The notes under the pieces: generated by a model
The model's input: only the letters and a program-made list of their open reading frames with translations
The model's database searches: none
Told to the model about the DNA's origin: nothing
Virus record (IMG/VR): IMGVR_UViG_3300009285_000305
Span: 1-25,592 of that record
Origin: a virus
Reading direction: 5' to 3' (one strand)
Length of the DNA: 25,592 nt
Position numbers and translations under genes: made by a program
Part shown: positions 7,902 through 15,798 of the stretch, one piece after another
Layout of the letters: every line of letters starts with the position of its first letter
How positions within the stretch are numbered: position 1 is the first letter of the stretch

Positions 7902-8567
7902 TTACACACTCCAAGAACTGCTGATGTGTGGGATGCGATTTCTAGAGATCCACTCACGCAGTTTGTTGACACCCGAGTCTCTCTTGTCCTCATTAAAGGA
8001 CTCGTTGTAATTCACAGTCCTGTTGATCTTCACGTCATCTACGTCGTCTTCGATTTCAGAGAAGATCAAGAAGGCTGCTCCGTTGACAAGGATCTTCTGT
8101 TGCAGGTGCTCAGGGATGTAGTCAGGTTCATAGTTGTCATTCGCGAAAGCTGGGGGATTCTGATAGTATGTCAAAACAAGGGTCTCTTCGGTTTCAGGAA
8201 CCTTCTGATACCAGAGGATGTTTCCCTCTTGAGCAACTGCCTCCACTTCTCCAGCAAGAGTCAACTCCTCATTGTCTGTCTCTCCAGCATAAGCATCGAC
8301 CAAGAGGTCTAGGCTCGGGAAGATCTTGATTCCTTTCTTGTGGAATCTAGAGACTCTTCCACTGAAGCCACCGGTCATGCTGGAGAGGGAGACCCAGGGC
8401 TGCGCGGCGACAGTAGCAACTGATCCAATACGCTTAAAGTCAGGGATGAGGACGATCCCCGCGATGTAAAGCGCAGCTTGGTAGAGCTTGCTATTCAGGT
8501 CGTCAGTGCTATAGCTCGGGTCTTGAATGGTATCAGCCAGGGCTGCTCGTAATTCTGATCGTTTCAT
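7902..8567 (-). CDS. head-tail connector/adaptor protein, gp4-like (221 aa)
   Basis: Helical at both ends with a beta middle: N-terminal helices MKRSELRAALADTIQD and LNSKLYQAALYIAG, then a strand-rich core with the WYQKVPETEETLVLTYYQNPPAF signature. C-terminal helices follow (IPEHLQQKILVNGAAFLIFSEIED and a long charged helix). This matches phage adaptor proteins that bind the portal ring in podoviruses (P22 gp4 type), and the position between capsid and gp10-like genes fits. The start ATG at 8567 has GGGGGA 10 nt upstream. The gap before it holds a conserved palindromic element (8581-8613). Confidence 0.7.
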   Translation of the reverse strand: MKRSELRAALADTIQDPSYSTDDLNSKLYQAALYIAGIVLIPDFKRIGSVATVAAQPWVSLSSMTGGFSGRVSRFHKKGIKIFPSLDLLVDAYAGETDNEELTLAGEVEAVAQEGNILWYQKVPETEETLVLTYYQNPPAFANDNYEPDYIPEHLQQKILVNGAAFLIFSEIEDDVDDVKINRTVNYNESFNEDKRDSGVNKLREWISRNRIPHISSSWSV

Positions 8568-8580
8568 ACTAAAGAATCCC

Positions 8581-8613
8581 CCAGGAGCTTTTCACAAAAT
8601 GAACGACAGTTGG
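8581..8613 (-). promoter_or_regulatory. conserved palindromic intergenic element, copy 1
   Basis: On the minus strand this reads ACTGTC-G-TTCAT, a variable tetrad, TGAAAAG, then CTCCTGG. It matches the element at 14944-14976 at 25 of 33 positions, with the differences concentrated in the central tetrad between TTCA and TGAA. It lies between the stop of the 164-aa gene and the start of the connector gene. It could be a phage promoter, an operator, or an RNA hairpin. Confidence 0.45.
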
Positions 8614-8619
8614 TGGTGG

Positions 8620-9114
8620 TTAGTGAATCTCAGACATCAGGACATGCAGGTATCCGAGAGCCGTGGTAGCCGTTCCTGCCGTCGCGGTGTAGTTCGCGTA
8701 GATGATAGGAACGTCAGCGTCAGCCGGGGTGATGACCAGCGGAGCGCTCAACTCCAAAGCATCGAACAGGTTGGAGGCAGTCGGCCAGTACCACCCAGGA
8801 GTCGCCTCGGTGATCTCTGCCGCTTCGAAGAACTCATCTGCGTCTACGACAGCAATAGCCCCACCGGTGGTGATAGCGTCCGTTGCGATAGTCCCGATAC
8901 CGATCAAGATAGCCGCGCTGGTACCGTTGAAAGCAGTGACAAGTTCGAAAACTGCCTGATGAACGCAGACAATCTTCCCGTGAGAAGCAGGGAAGGAGAA
9001 CAAAACTGCATCAGTGTTCAGAGCAGCAACAGTCAGGGCCGCAGAGCGCACCCAGTACGGGTTAGGCAACACGTTGGTTCGTTCATCAGATTGCCGAAGA
9101 TCAAGAATAGTCAT
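8620..9114 (-). CDS. putative decoration/head-fibre protein (164 aa)
   Basis: The protein is Ala/Thr/Ile-rich and predicted all-beta, without Cys pairs or catalytic motifs. Recognisable stretches are FPASHGKIVCVHQAVFELV, AAILIGIGTIATDAITTGG and a C-terminal strand set rich in TATAGTATTALGYLHVL. The same order of strands occurs in the 130-aa neighbour, so the two are probably distant paralogues. The position directly after the major capsid block suggests a head decoration or neck-fibre protein; this is inferred from context. The start has GGAGGG 7 nt upstream. Confidence 0.65.
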   Translation of the reverse strand: MTILDLRQSDERTNVLPNPYWVRSAALTVAALNTDAVLFSFPASHGKIVCVHQAVFELVTAFNGTSAAILIGIGTIATDAITTGGAIAVVDADEFFEAAEITEATPGWYWPTASNLFDALELSAPLVITPADADVPIIYANYTATAGTATTALGYLHVLMSEIH

Positions 9115-9126
9115 TTTGAAACCCTC

Positions 9127-9519
9127 CTAGTAGATGACGTAATATTCTGCAAAGACCATGAATTTTCCAGTGGTCTGCGCCGTACCGACAGTCATGGTGA
9201 TGCTGCCAGCTCCGTCCACGAACCACTTGCCAGGAAACAACAGTGCCCGTTGTTGGCCAATCAGGAAGACTTCGACTTCGCTAGCTTTCATGACAGCATC
9301 AGTGTCAGCGGTGTCGTTGTTTCCGTCTAGGCCAAGGGTGATTGTGTTGCTGGTGCCTACTTCGGTGATCACCATCCAGACATCCTTGACGAAGGCATAT
9401 CTCGGAATGTGAACCATAGGGAAGGTTCCAGCAGCAGGATCTTCAGCCAGCTTCGAGTGGGCGAGTCTCAAGCACTGGCCGTCAGCACATGCAGTGCTTT
9501 CGTAAGTCGTGATAGCCAT
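9127..9519 (-). CDS. putative decoration/head-fibre protein (130 aa)
   Basis: A small all-beta protein with FPMVHIPRYAFVKDVWMVI, TITLGLDGNNDT and a last pair of strands TVGTAQTTGKFMVFAEYYVIY. It ends in the same kind of strand-turn-strand as the 164-aa neighbour. It lies 15 nt after the major capsid gene, with AAAGGAG upstream of the ATG. A decoration protein on the capsid lattice is likely from position and size; no named family is recognised. Confidence 0.65.
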   Translation of the reverse strand: MAITTYESTACADGQCLRLAHSKLAEDPAAGTFPMVHIPRYAFVKDVWMVITEVGTSNTITLGLDGNNDTADTDAVMKASEVEVFLIGQQRALLFPGKWFVDGAGSITMTVGTAQTTGKFMVFAEYYVIY

Positions 9520-9534
9520 TTGCTTCTCCTTTAC

Positions 9535-10617
9535 TTAGTCAAGTTTCTTCGCCCACAGAGAACCGATTACGCGACCGTAGTCACCGGAGGTCGTGAAGGT
9601 GACTGCTTTCATCCCGAAGATACCGCCACCGCGGACCATCATGAAGCGGTTGGCATCTTTAGTGTAAGGAACGAAAGACATTGTGGTTGACTTACTATCC
9701 CCGGCACCGCCCCAAGCCCACACAGCAGACTGGGCACCCAGGAGAGCGCAGCGATAGACACCTTCGTAATCGGTGTCGCCAGCAACGGTACGCGGGACAT
9801 ACTCAGACTTGGTCACCAGCATCCCGTTGTACTCGATCTCGACCTCGGGCATTGCGAACTGCCCAGCAGCCCGGCGAAGATCACCCCACTGTCCAGGGTT
9901 CGTGTTCTGCCGCAGCATGTCGAACATGTAGTTGTGCATGACGACGCGGAAGTAGTTCTTTCCTTTCAGCTTCAGCGGGCGCATCTTGAAGCTGTTCGTG
10001 AGAGGGATCTCTGCGCGCTGCTTCATAGCGTCCAAGAACGTCAGGTCGATGGTGTCAGCTGCGGTCAAGGTTGCCTCTGACGTCTTCCCATTCGGGAACA
10101 TGTGGTGGTTGCTGGTAGGTTCGGAGATCGCGTTTGCGAAGGCAGTTGCCGAAGCAGACATCAGGCGACCGCAGAAGGTGTAAGCCGAGTTCCCCATCAG
10201 GGTGTTGATGAGCAGACCGTTGAGCTTACCGATCCACCATTCCTGGAGACCGTCTTTGCCCTCTTTCATCAGGTCGTAAGGGATGCGCTGTTCTTCCATC
10301 TTGCCGCCAGTATCGACAGCATGGTTCAGTTCTTCAATGGTCAACTTGAAGTTCCTGAAGGACAGCTTCTCTTCATTCCCTTCGATGGTAGCATCCCCGA
10401 CGATACCAGTGCCGGTCAAAGGCAGTCGGATGCCGAAGGTCACTTCATCCCCTTCCCCCTTCGCGAGGTCCGTGTTAATCTGGACCACAGCATCTTTTCC
10501 CGTCCCGGTCAGGTAGTTGAATTCAACCCCAGGAAGAATCACGGAGAAAAGATCTCTTGCCCATTTCTTCCTGGTCAAGGCATCATTCGTCAAGATCTTG
10601 GTTTTCGGTGTAGACAT
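9535..10617 (-). CDS. major capsid protein, N4-gp56 family (360 aa)
   Basis: This is the HK97-fold shell subunit. The N-terminal part carries the family hallmarks in order: ALTRKKWARDLFSV (residues about 13-26), FNYLTGTGKDAVVQINTDL, GDEVTFGIRLPLTGTGIVGD, the conserved IEGNEEKLSF (about 78-87), then LNHAVDTGGKMEEQRIPYDL. The length fits the family, which is usually about 300-400 aa. Scaffold and portal genes lie immediately upstream, the standard podovirus head order. ATG at 10617 has AAAGGGGA upstream. Confidence 0.92.
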   Translation of the reverse strand: MSTPKTKILTNDALTRKKWARDLFSVILPGVEFNYLTGTGKDAVVQINTDLAKGEGDEVTFGIRLPLTGTGIVGDATIEGNEEKLSFRNFKLTIEELNHAVDTGGKMEEQRIPYDLMKEGKDGLQEWWIGKLNGLLINTLMGNSAYTFCGRLMSASATAFANAISEPTSNHHMFPNGKTSEATLTAADTIDLTFLDAMKQRAEIPLTNSFKMRPLKLKGKNYFRVVMHNYMFDMLRQNTNPGQWGDLRRAAGQFAMPEVEIEYNGMLVTKSEYVPRTVAGDTDYEGVYRCALLGAQSAVWAWGGAGDSKSTTMSFVPYTKDANRFMMVRGGGIFGMKAVTFTTSGDYGRVIGSLWAKKLD

Positions 10618-10630
10618 TTAAATCCCCTTT

Positions 10631-11488
10631 CTAGTCAAGCTCGTTTGCTAGGTACTTGGTGTAGATATCTTCTGGAACCTTGTGCAGTTCAGTCTCGGGC
10701 ATAGCGTCGATCTTTGCTGACGTCCACCCCGCGCCCTTTACCTTTCCGTCATCTTGCACAGAAGCAATGCTGCTCGGTGCCTTTGGTTTCTCCTTCTCTT
10801 TTCCCGCGTCAGTCTTTCCTGCTGCGCTCGTGTCTTGGCCAGCCTTCTTGACGAACTTGGGATGGTACTCCTTGATGAGACCATAGAGATATTTATAAGG
10901 GTTCTTCTGACTCCACACAAACTTCTCGACGGAGAGAGAAGCTGTGTGGTAGTCCATGTTCTGATCCTTTGCTACCTGTTTCGTGGCTGCGTCTAGGATG
11001 TCTGAGATGTTGCCGTCTGAGCAGACTTCTAGGACATCGCTATAGCGCTTACTCTCAGACATGACATCCAGCTGCATGTCGAAGATGCTATCCTTGCTGT
11101 CATGAATGGCCTTGACCTCTTGCTCCAGAGTCTCGACCTCTGAAGGCTTTGCTTCAGTCTTAGCTTTTGGTTTGATCTCATCTTCGTCATCGTCGTCTTC
11201 GACTGGTTCCTTCTCCACAGTCTTCGGGCGTGAGAGTCTGTTGAGCCTGCTCTCCAGTCTTGCATTCTGCCGCTTCTGCTCCAGCAGCATCTGGCGCATC
11301 TCTTCGTTGCTCTGCTTGAGCTGGTCCAGTTCTGAGGGACCTTCTTCCTTAGGCGTCTCGGGTTCCTTCTTGCCGTCAACAGGAGGATCAGCAGGTTTGT
11401 CTTCTTCTTCTTCACTGCCTCCAATCTTCCCAGCCAACACACTCTCCAACTCGCCTTCTTCAATCTTTACTTCTGCTGCTTCTGTCAT
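10631..11488 (-). CDS. capsid scaffolding protein (285 aa)
   Basis: Very acidic and highly charged. It has a Glu/Asp/Pro-rich N-terminus, a coiled coil at about residues 52-88 (SELDQLKQSNEEMRQMLLEQ and onward), an acidic DDDDEDE run near 99-105, and a second helical region at about 119-185. The C-terminus is short and less acidic. This is the profile of assembly scaffolds that line the procapsid interior and leave before packaging. The gene lies between portal and major capsid genes and overlaps the portal end by 29 nt. ATG 11488 is chosen because of AAAGGAG at ideal spacing. No protease motif is seen, so a fused maturation protease is unlikely. Confidence 0.8.
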   Translation of the reverse strand: MTEAAEVKIEEGELESVLAGKIGGSEEEEDKPADPPVDGKKEPETPKEEGPSELDQLKQSNEEMRQMLLEQKRQNARLESRLNRLSRPKTVEKEPVEDDDDEDEIKPKAKTEAKPSEVETLEQEVKAIHDSKDSIFDMQLDVMSESKRYSDVLEVCSDGNISDILDAATKQVAKDQNMDYHTASLSVEKFVWSQKNPYKYLYGLIKEYHPKFVKKAGQDTSAAGKTDAGKEKEKPKAPSSIASVQDDGKVKGAGWTSAKIDAMPETELHKVPEDIYTKYLANELD

Positions 11489-13337
11489 TGGTTTTCTCCT
11501 TTGTCTTTTGTTTATTAGCGTCCGTCTGGGCGCCTAACTTCAAGAGTTCAAGCTTATACTCTCTGTCAGCCTGCTCTTGCTGAAGCTGCTGTTGCTGTTC
11601 CCAATAGGCTTGTACTTGCTGCTTGACGCTAAAGGGAATGTTCATGTACTCAAGCATTACTGTCGGTGGTATAGTATTCGGGTTGTTGTGAGCGAATTCT
11701 GCCAACAACGCCGCGATCATCATCCTGATAGAAGTTGTCTCCGTGATCTCGTCAGCCTCGATGTCGTATTCGATTGCTGTCACGTCGTTGAAGCCCTGGC
11801 TTCCTGGGTTAATCTGGCTGTTGATCTGCATCACTTGGATGCCCTTCTGTCCAGTAATTCTGATCCACTCAGGCTCTGTGACATATTGTTGAATCAAAGT
11901 CAAGAGGAGCTTGGTCTCTCTGAACCGAGAGATCCTAAAGTTGTCGAAGAGGACATAGAGAACCGCGAAGCTGGTCTGCTGCCTTGCCCGCAGAGTGCTT
12001 GTCGCTTCTCGCGAAGACGTTTCAATCCCCATCAAGTCGTCGTGGATTCCAGACGCACTCTTGATAGCATTGAGGAAGATCCCGATCAGTTGCTGGTATA
12101 CCTGAGAAATTGCTCCCTGAGTCTGAAACTTTACCTTCTCAATCATCCCGCGGGCTACTTCCATGTGGAAGTTAGGCTCTGCGCTATGCTGCTCGTAGCG
12201 CTCGATGTCTATGATAGCCCCGGTTTCGTGAAGCAAGATTCCTTTCGGTAGTGTCTGGAGCAAGTAGACAAGCTGGCGCATCAAGGTGTTAAGGCTTCTC
12301 TGAGGATCCTTGATAGTCTCAATCACGGAGAGCCAGGTGTTGTTGTTATCATCTTTGTAAGCGCCGTAGAGAATCCCTGGGAAACCATCCCAGTTCAATG
12401 GACTCTTCTCCCTGACAATGACAATTCCTCCTGAGAAGATGGTATAGTAAACCCATTTCTTGAAGCTCTTCTTGACGGAAGACGCTTCCCATTCCTGGAA
12501 TTGCTTCGGTGTCATTTGGAAAAGCTGCTGTCCCTGCTGGTCCAGCGGGATTCCCTGGATGACTGCTTTTTTGAAATTCTGGAAGTCCTCTTTGATTAAG
12601 CCCTCTTCCCTTCCAGAGATTGGGTTGATAAACCAGTAGGTTTCAAGCAGTTTAAAATACCAGCACTCCATCAGTCGGTAGAGATCTCTTGCTTCGTTCC
12701 AGAAAGATAGACCATCAGTCCCCGTTGCTGTGTCCTTGAGTTCCTCGACGTCGTGACCCTTTGGAACTCTCCTAGCCAGCTCCTCCTCCGAAACCCACTT
12801 CTCCAGGAAGATAAACCTATGACCCCCGTCGTTCGTCAGGTTCATCGTGACAGCATTAGGGTCGAGGTAGAACTGGTCTCCCCTCCAACGCTTGCTCTTG
12901 ATAGCATACTTGAATGGATTGCTGTCATCGATCCAGAACCAGTGGAGGCTCCGTCCTGACTTGCAGGTGTGTTCGAAGCATTTGTTTCTTTTCCTTGTTA
13001 TCTCTAGCTTCTTCTGATAGTGAAACAAAACCCCGTTCATCACCTCAGTCAAAGCTTCATCTTCAGCTCCGACAGGGACAGCAACTGACGTGGTGGGAGC
13101 CTGCGCTGCCATCCCAACGAGCATATCCACTTTCGGCTTCGTCTCGTTGAAGACAGGATAAGGCCTGTTCTGTGATTCTAGAAGCTCTATGACTTCCTTG
13201 GTATCCTGTGTTCCAGCATAGAACTCGTAGCTCTCTATTGCCTTCTTCCGATATTCGGACTCCGGAGTACTAGCTTCACAGTCCCGTAGCCATTGCAGGA
13301 TTTTCTCATGTTCCTTGTCAGTCGTGGATTCTGCCAT
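11460..13337 (-). CDS. portal protein, P22 gp1-like (625 aa)
   Basis: Forms the dodecameric vertex ring through which DNA is packaged and ejected. Recognisable features are an N-terminal helix with YRKKAIESYEFYAGTQ, then NRPYPVFNETKPKVDMLVG (about 57-75). Next are HYQKKLEITRKRNKCFEHTCKSGRSLHWFWID and a block with FYLDPNAVTMNLTNDGGHRF, as in P22-type portals where Asp-Pro follows the clip/stem. A long helical region contains SASGIHDDLMGIETSSREATSTLRARQQT. The C-terminus is Gln-rich and charged, consistent with a barrel extension. The gene begins 1 nt after the large terminase stop. GGAG lies 6 nt before ATG 13337. Confidence 0.9.
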   Translation of the reverse strand: MAESTTDKEHEKILQWLRDCEASTPESEYRKKAIESYEFYAGTQDTKEVIELLESQNRPYPVFNETKPKVDMLVGMAAQAPTTSVAVPVGAEDEALTEVMNGVLFHYQKKLEITRKRNKCFEHTCKSGRSLHWFWIDDSNPFKYAIKSKRWRGDQFYLDPNAVTMNLTNDGGHRFIFLEKWVSEEELARRVPKGHDVEELKDTATGTDGLSFWNEARDLYRLMECWYFKLLETYWFINPISGREEGLIKEDFQNFKKAVIQGIPLDQQGQQLFQMTPKQFQEWEASSVKKSFKKWVYYTIFSGGIVIVREKSPLNWDGFPGILYGAYKDDNNNTWLSVIETIKDPQRSLNTLMRQLVYLLQTLPKGILLHETGAIIDIERYEQHSAEPNFHMEVARGMIEKVKFQTQGAISQVYQQLIGIFLNAIKSASGIHDDLMGIETSSREATSTLRARQQTSFAVLYVLFDNFRISRFRETKLLLTLIQQYVTEPEWIRITGQKGIQVMQINSQINPGSQGFNDVTAIEYDIEADEITETTSIRMMIAALLAEFAHNNPNTIPPTVMLEYMNIPFSVKQQVQAYWEQQQQLQQEQADREYKLELLKLGAQTDANKQKTKEKTNDRSSRSKD

Positions 13338-13338
13338 T

Positions 13339-14844
13339 CTATACTCCAGTCCAAGAGTGTTTCTTGATGGAAGCTAGGATTCCTGTCCCAGGAAGACTTC
13401 TTCTCTTTTTCTTTTCTTTGTCCTTCTTGACCTTTCCCCACACGTGCTGGGAGAAGAGATAGAAATATTCCGTGATAGCAAGAGCATCTGCGATATTCGG
13501 AGAGGCGACACCTCGTTTCTTGGCGTCCTCTTTTGATTCGACTTTGATGGCACCCCCTTTAAATCCATAGCGCAGGGAGGCTAGCTCATTTGCGAGTTCC
13601 TGGCCTAAGTTGAGTGTCATTCCCTTGAGAGTCACTTCAACGTCAGGAAAGCTATAGCGAGTGTGCATACAATTCTCTCGCATAATTCCCCAGAGCTCAT
13701 CCCGGAGTCTGAAGTATTTCTCCGGAGCACTGGACGCCCACGTGGTGTTGACCGGCTGGACTATCCTGCGGCCAAGACCTCTTGTGTCCTGGTGATGCCA
13801 GTCAATGACTCCGCCACCCACACCTATCTCGTCTATCCCAACACCGTCAGCTTCGTTACCCGTGAAGGGAATGATAATTCTCTGCGCCAGCTCAATAGTG
13901 TTCATCCCGTTGTAGGTAATCCATGGATCTATCCGCATTCCCTGCCTGGGCAAAATCACGGAGTCATCGTCCCCATAACGAGCCACGTCCACGCCCAGAT
14001 AAGTAGGCCACTCAGGGTCAACTTCCACGATATTTCCAACACACTGTTGCGACCAAGACAGAGGAATATAAGTATTATCATCATCAAGAGGGGGATTTCC
14101 TTCAACACGAATTCTCCAGACATTTGTTCCCTCCCCGTATTTGTTCCTGAAATACTCGATCATCTCAGGAGAAACGTTCTCGCTCTTTCTGGAATCCCAA
14201 TGCAGCTTGGTCCAGCTCTTGCTGAGCTTAGGCTCGAAGTGTGTCTCGTGAAAGTACCCCGTGTTCTTAGTCGGATTCCCGATGAGCAAGCTCCTGTTGT
14301 CCTCCTGTGTCATAGCTCCTTCGAGTGGAACATAGACTGGATCAACCACACCAGAAGCCTCGTCAACAACAATAAGAAGATGCTCAGCGTGAAGGCCAGC
14401 AAGTGTCTCTGCCTGCTCCTCCTTTGAAGCTTTAGCGCTAGGGGAAATTGCACGGCACCACCATTCTTTCGGAGCGTCCTTGTGAAAGATCTTGTCCTTC
14501 TGCACTACGAACTCGTCCTGGAAGATAGACATCCGGTACCACTTGTGAAGCTCGGACCAGAGAACGTCAGAGAGCTGATGCGCTGTGGGTGCGGTACAGG
14601 CGACTTTCGGGTAAGGCCTAGTCGTCATAAACCACCAGATGGCCCAGGAAGCAAAGGCATCCTTTCCTGTTCCATGTCCCGAGCGAATAGAGATTCTCTT
14701 GCTCTCTCCGAGGACCTTCAAGCCTTCCAACTGCTGCTTCGAAGGCCCGTTCTTCGGCACCTTACTCCAGTCAAAGGCCTCCATCACGAACAGAAGTGGA
14801 CTGTCATGCCAGGCTTTTAGCTTCTCTAGGATAGTGTTGTTCAA
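13339..14844 (-). CDS. terminase large subunit (501 aa)
   Basis: ATP-driven DNA packaging motor and nuclease. The ATPase carries Walker A SGHGTGKD (residues 55-62), Walker B LLIVVDEAS (156-164, Asp161/Glu162) and a coupling motif GNPT (189-192). The C-terminal RNase-H-like nuclease has GVDVARYGDDDS (284-295, Asp286), GIDEIGVGGG (336-345, Asp338) and SPNIADALAI (448-457, Asp453), giving the expected acidic triad. The Lys-rich tail may bind DNA. The start used is TTG at 14844, which overlaps the stop of the Lys-rich micro-ORF (TTGA). It gives the usual N-terminal lead-in before FVMEAFDW, and GGGAAG lies upstream. A later ATG start is the alternative. Confidence 0.93.
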   Translation of the reverse strand: MNNTILEKLKAWHDSPLLFVMEAFDWSKVPKNGPSKQQLEGLKVLGESKRISIRSGHGTGKDAFASWAIWWFMTTRPYPKVACTAPTAHQLSDVLWSELHKWYRMSIFQDEFVVQKDKIFHKDAPKEWWCRAISPSAKASKEEQAETLAGLHAEHLLIVVDEASGVVDPVYVPLEGAMTQEDNRSLLIGNPTKNTGYFHETHFEPKLSKSWTKLHWDSRKSENVSPEMIEYFRNKYGEGTNVWRIRVEGNPPLDDDNTYIPLSWSQQCVGNIVEVDPEWPTYLGVDVARYGDDDSVILPRQGMRIDPWITYNGMNTIELAQRIIIPFTGNEADGVGIDEIGVGGGVIDWHHQDTRGLGRRIVQPVNTTWASSAPEKYFRLRDELWGIMRENCMHTRYSFPDVEVTLKGMTLNLGQELANELASLRYGFKGGAIKVESKEDAKKRGVASPNIADALAITEYFYLFSQHVWGKVKKDKEKKKRRSLPGTGILASIKKHSWTGV

Positions 14845-14939
14845 GACTTTTTCTTCCCTTTAGCTGCTTTGGCCTTCTTTTCTTTCAAGTCCTCTTCAAG
14901 CGCCTTCCTGATCATCTCGTCCCGCAGTTTCTTTCCCAT
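14841..14939 (-). CDS. Lys-rich micro-protein before terminase (32 aa)
   Basis: ATG at 14939 opens a 32-codon frame (MGKKLRDEMIRKALEEDLKE, then a KAKAAKGKKKS tail) whose TGA overlaps the TTG start of the large terminase. It has AAAAGG about 10 nt upstream. The protein is an amphipathic helix with a strongly basic tail. It may be a genuine small DNA-binding or packaging co-factor, or a leader that couples translation into the terminase gene. It is too short for family recognition. Confidence 0.45.
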   Translation of the reverse strand: MGKKLRDEMIRKALEEDLKEKKAKAAKGKKKS

Positions 14940-14943
14940 GCTT

Positions 14944-14976
14944 CCAGTACCTTTTCATTTTATGAAGGACAGTAGG
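14944..14976 (-). promoter_or_regulatory. conserved palindromic intergenic element, copy 2
   Basis: On the minus strand: ACTGTC-C-TTCAT, AAA, ATGAAAAG, then TACTGG. The palindrome TTCAT-AAA-ATGAA lies between the stop of the one-TM peptide and the start of the micro-ORF/terminase pair. It matches copy 1 (8581-8613) in 25 of 33 bases. The conserved flanks with a variable centre suggest a protein-binding palindrome or promoter serving the packaging and head genes. Confidence 0.45.
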
Positions 14977-14977
14977 A

Positions 14978-15136
14978 CTACTTCTTTACTTTTCTCCCAA
15001 GGGAGATAAAGGAAATAACTCGCCTTGCAACACCAACGTAGTTTACATACTTGTCAGGAATCATCCCTGCTACCAGATCCAAAACCGCAATCCCTGCCAG
15101 GAGCAAAATCTCTACATTGTCAGTCGTAATTTCCAT
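14978..15136 (-). CDS. single-TM small membrane protein, holin-like (52 aa)
   Basis: ATG 15136 is chosen because AAAGGAG sits 7 nt upstream; longer versions would run into the endolysin gene. The protein has a hydrophobic helix VEILLLAGIAVLDLVAGMI (about residues 8-26), a Pro-Asp turn and a basic C-terminus (SLGRKVKK). It follows the M15 endolysin by 13 nt, so a role in lysis (small holin, antiholin or pinholin) is a reasonable inference, but it matches no named holin family that I can recall. Confidence 0.6.
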   Translation of the reverse strand: MEITTDNVEILLLAGIAVLDLVAGMIPDKYVNYVGVARRVISFISLGRKVKK

Positions 15137-15149
15137 GCCTTTTCTCCTT

Positions 15150-15542
15150 TCAACCAATCCATCGTGTTTGCTGTTGTCTAACATCAACGTGAGTAAAGGT
15201 ACCGTACCTGCCAATTCCATATCTATCAGAATATCTGTCTTCCAGGAACTCAGCCACCGCCGCTGGAGCAAGTTGCAACCTCTGCCAGTAAAGCCAGACC
15301 CTGATGTCAGCCGCGATTCCCTGAACGTGCTTTGACTTCAGAGCGCCACCGACTTTCTTGTTGTGCTCTTGACACCGGCAGCCTGAGAGAATCTCAATCC
15401 CTGGATATTCTGGATGACCACTGAGCAACTCCACTCTAAGGTCCTCCAGAACAGTCAGGAGTTCAACATCAACAGCGGAAAACCCACAGCCACACTTACA
15501 AGCGAACTCAGTTCTCCAGAAGTTCATGCTGACTTTACTCAT
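15150..15542 (-). CDS. endolysin, peptidase M15A family (130 aa)
   Basis: Zn-dependent L,D- or D,D-carboxypeptidase that cleaves peptidoglycan cross-bridges at lysis. Motifs in order: NFWRTEFACKCGCG (7-20), EILSGCRCQEHNKKVGG (50-66), SKHVQGIAADI (70-80) and GTFTHVDVR (114-122). Zn ligands are His72, Asp79 and His118. The single-domain architecture and length are usual for phage M15A lysins; there is no signal peptide, so release needs a holin. ATG 15542 overlaps the upstream stop by 4 nt (ATGA), coupling it to the membrane-anchored coiled-coil protein. Confidence 0.92.
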   Translation of the reverse strand: MSKVSMNFWRTEFACKCGCGFSAVDVELLTVLEDLRVELLSGHPEYPGIEILSGCRCQEHNKKVGGALKSKHVQGIAADIRVWLYWQRLQLAPAAVAEFLEDRYSDRYGIGRYGTFTHVDVRQQQTRWIG

Positions 15543-15781
15543 GGATTCCTCCGTTCGATCAGCCTGTCAAGCTTCTTGTCTATTCTGTCAAGTGTCTTGT
15601 CCTTCAGGTCCTGATCTGTCGTGTAGCGCTCCAGGAGAACATATTCTCTTGGAAGGTCACACTTGAGTTGATATATCTGATTCATAGACCAAGCTCCAGA
15701 GATTGAAAGCACTGTCAACAGAATTCCTACCAACCACTGAAGAAACTTAATCTGCATATCACTCAGCTTATCCAGACCCAT
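15539..15781 (-). CDS. membrane-anchored coiled-coil lysis-cassette protein (80 aa)
   Basis: There is one TM helix at about residues 12-32 (FLQWLVGILLTVLSISGAW), then LPREYVLLERYTTDQDLKD and an amphipathic helix with LDRIDKKLDRLIERR. This layout is common in phage lysis cassettes (XhlA-like or spanin/holin accessory proteins). It is directly upstream of and overlaps the endolysin gene. It probably acts at the inner membrane during lysis; whether it is holin, spanin or regulator cannot be told from sequence. AGAGGG precedes the ATG. Confidence 0.7.
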   Translation of the reverse strand: MGLDKLSDMQIKFLQWLVGILLTVLSISGAWSMNQIYQLKCDLPREYVLLERYTTDQDLKDKTLDRIDKKLDRLIERRNP

Positions 15782-15798
15782 TTGACAGCCCTCTTAGA

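Noticed and set aside
14978-15271. 97-codon version of the one-TM peptide
   Set aside because: The extra 45 codons lie inside the endolysin gene, while ATG 15136 has an ideal AAAGGAG.
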